From contig CANFHU010000002.1 in the NCBI GenBank assembly GCA_947446925.1, forward strand, positions 160,090-224,089: a stretch of 64,000 bases of DNA, given 5' to 3'. This DNA is from Flavobacteriia bacterium (GTDB taxonomy: Bacteria; Bacteroidota; Bacteroidia; Flavobacteriales_D; Crocinitomicaceae). The notes under the pieces were generated by a model. That model ran no database searches. It saw only the letters and a list, made by a program, of their open reading frames with translations, and was not told where the DNA came from. Each line of letters opens with the position of its first letter. The first letter of the stretch is position 1. Shown here piece by piece: positions 63,807 to 64,000 of this stretch. The position numbers and the translations under genes were made by a program.

Positions 63807-64000
63807 ATGTTTAAAAAGAAAAAAAAGGTACACATTCCTTCCGATAAAGAGAAAAAAGTAGTACCGATGAAGGCTTTGGATTATCCTCCAAAAATATTAT
63901 TGGCATGGGCGAAAGCAATCGAAGGGGAAGAGGAGTTCTCTGAATGGTTAAAATTTAATGGATTCTTGGAATTGCACACTGCATGTTCTGCAATTAAACT
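63807..64000 (+). CDS. Start of a hypothetical gene, cut by the window end
   Basis: ATG at 63807 opens a frame that stays open to the last base (64 codons). The front is lysine-rich (MFKKKKKVHIPSDKEKK), then helical with LDYPPKILLAWAKAIEGEEEF and GFLELHTACSAIKL. It looks cytosolic. It lies 10 bp after the permease gene. I do not recognise the family. Confidence 0.75.
   Translation, partial: MFKKKKKVHIPSDKEKKVVPMKALDYPPKILLAWAKAIEGEEEFSEWLKFNGFLELHTACSAIK

Noticed and set aside
1..64000. tRNA, rRNA, prophage or insertion-sequence genes
   Set aside because: I looked for typical tRNA arms, transposase and integrase motifs on both strands and found none that I could support.

Overview
The window looks like a chromosomal stretch of a low-GC Bacteroidota bacterium, most likely a flavobacterium with type IX secretion (T9SS). 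The support is two giant exported proteins with 'gliding motility-associated' type B sorting domains, two secreted proteins with T9SS type A tails, Bacteroidota-type promoter words (TTG-N20-TAnnTTTG), FISUMP, DUF4924 and helix-hairpin-helix barrel families, and a parE-parC pair. Placing it near Crocinitomicaceae or Fluviicola is inference only. I see no tRNA, rRNA, CRISPR array or transposase gene.

Layout. 1-8.6 kb is accessory DNA: a partial AAA+ ATPase gene; a 184-bp repeat present twice on either side of a TPR gene; a minus-strand cluster with two paralogous exported proteins on either side of very AT-rich small genes, one of them a 44-codon apparent remnant; and a higBA toxin-antitoxin pair. 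8.7-15.2 kb is housekeeping and mixed: lipoprotein, GlcD-type flavoprotein, histone-deacetylase-like amidohydrolase, pirin, a lone MNT nucleotidyltransferase, an AlkB-like dioxygenase, with short dispersed palindromic repeats between genes.

15.4-27.5 kb is a carbohydrate locus, probably for beta-glucan. The plus strand carries a TIM-barrel glycosidase, two outer-membrane barrel candidates, a lipoprotein and an exported beta-sandwich candidate. The minus strand carries a GH16 glucanase with a T9SS tail, a three-module T9SS protein, a Nudix-type (NrtR/AraR-like) regulator and a GH3 beta-glucosidase. There is no SusC/SusD pair. The GH3-regulator operon and the three-module gene share an almost superimposable promoter with a palindrome (TWATTGT-N7-ACAATAA) over the -33 element, a likely operator for the local regulator.

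27.6-51 kb holds a FISUMP lipoprotein, a second lone AAA+ ATPase, DUF4924, an OmpH-like lipoprotein, an alpha-2-macroglobulin-like protein behind an FKBP isomerase, parE-parC, a third lone AAA+ ATPase set among three palindromes, bioA, a mntA-hepT pair, a T9SS type B protein and sucD. 51.3-64 kb holds an orphan LuxR-type response regulator coupled to two exported beta-barrel candidates, a 2350-residue T9SS type B adhesin, a class I glutamine amidotransferase, a fused SpmA/SpmB-like permease and the start of one more gene.

The most unusual pattern is shared by the three AAA+ ATPase genes. Each stands alone and each has two tandem copies of its own, gene-specific palindrome just upstream; the third also has a copy right after its stop codon. 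Two of the three are visible to their C-termini and carry PD-(D/E)XK-like regions. They may be small selfish or self-recognising units.
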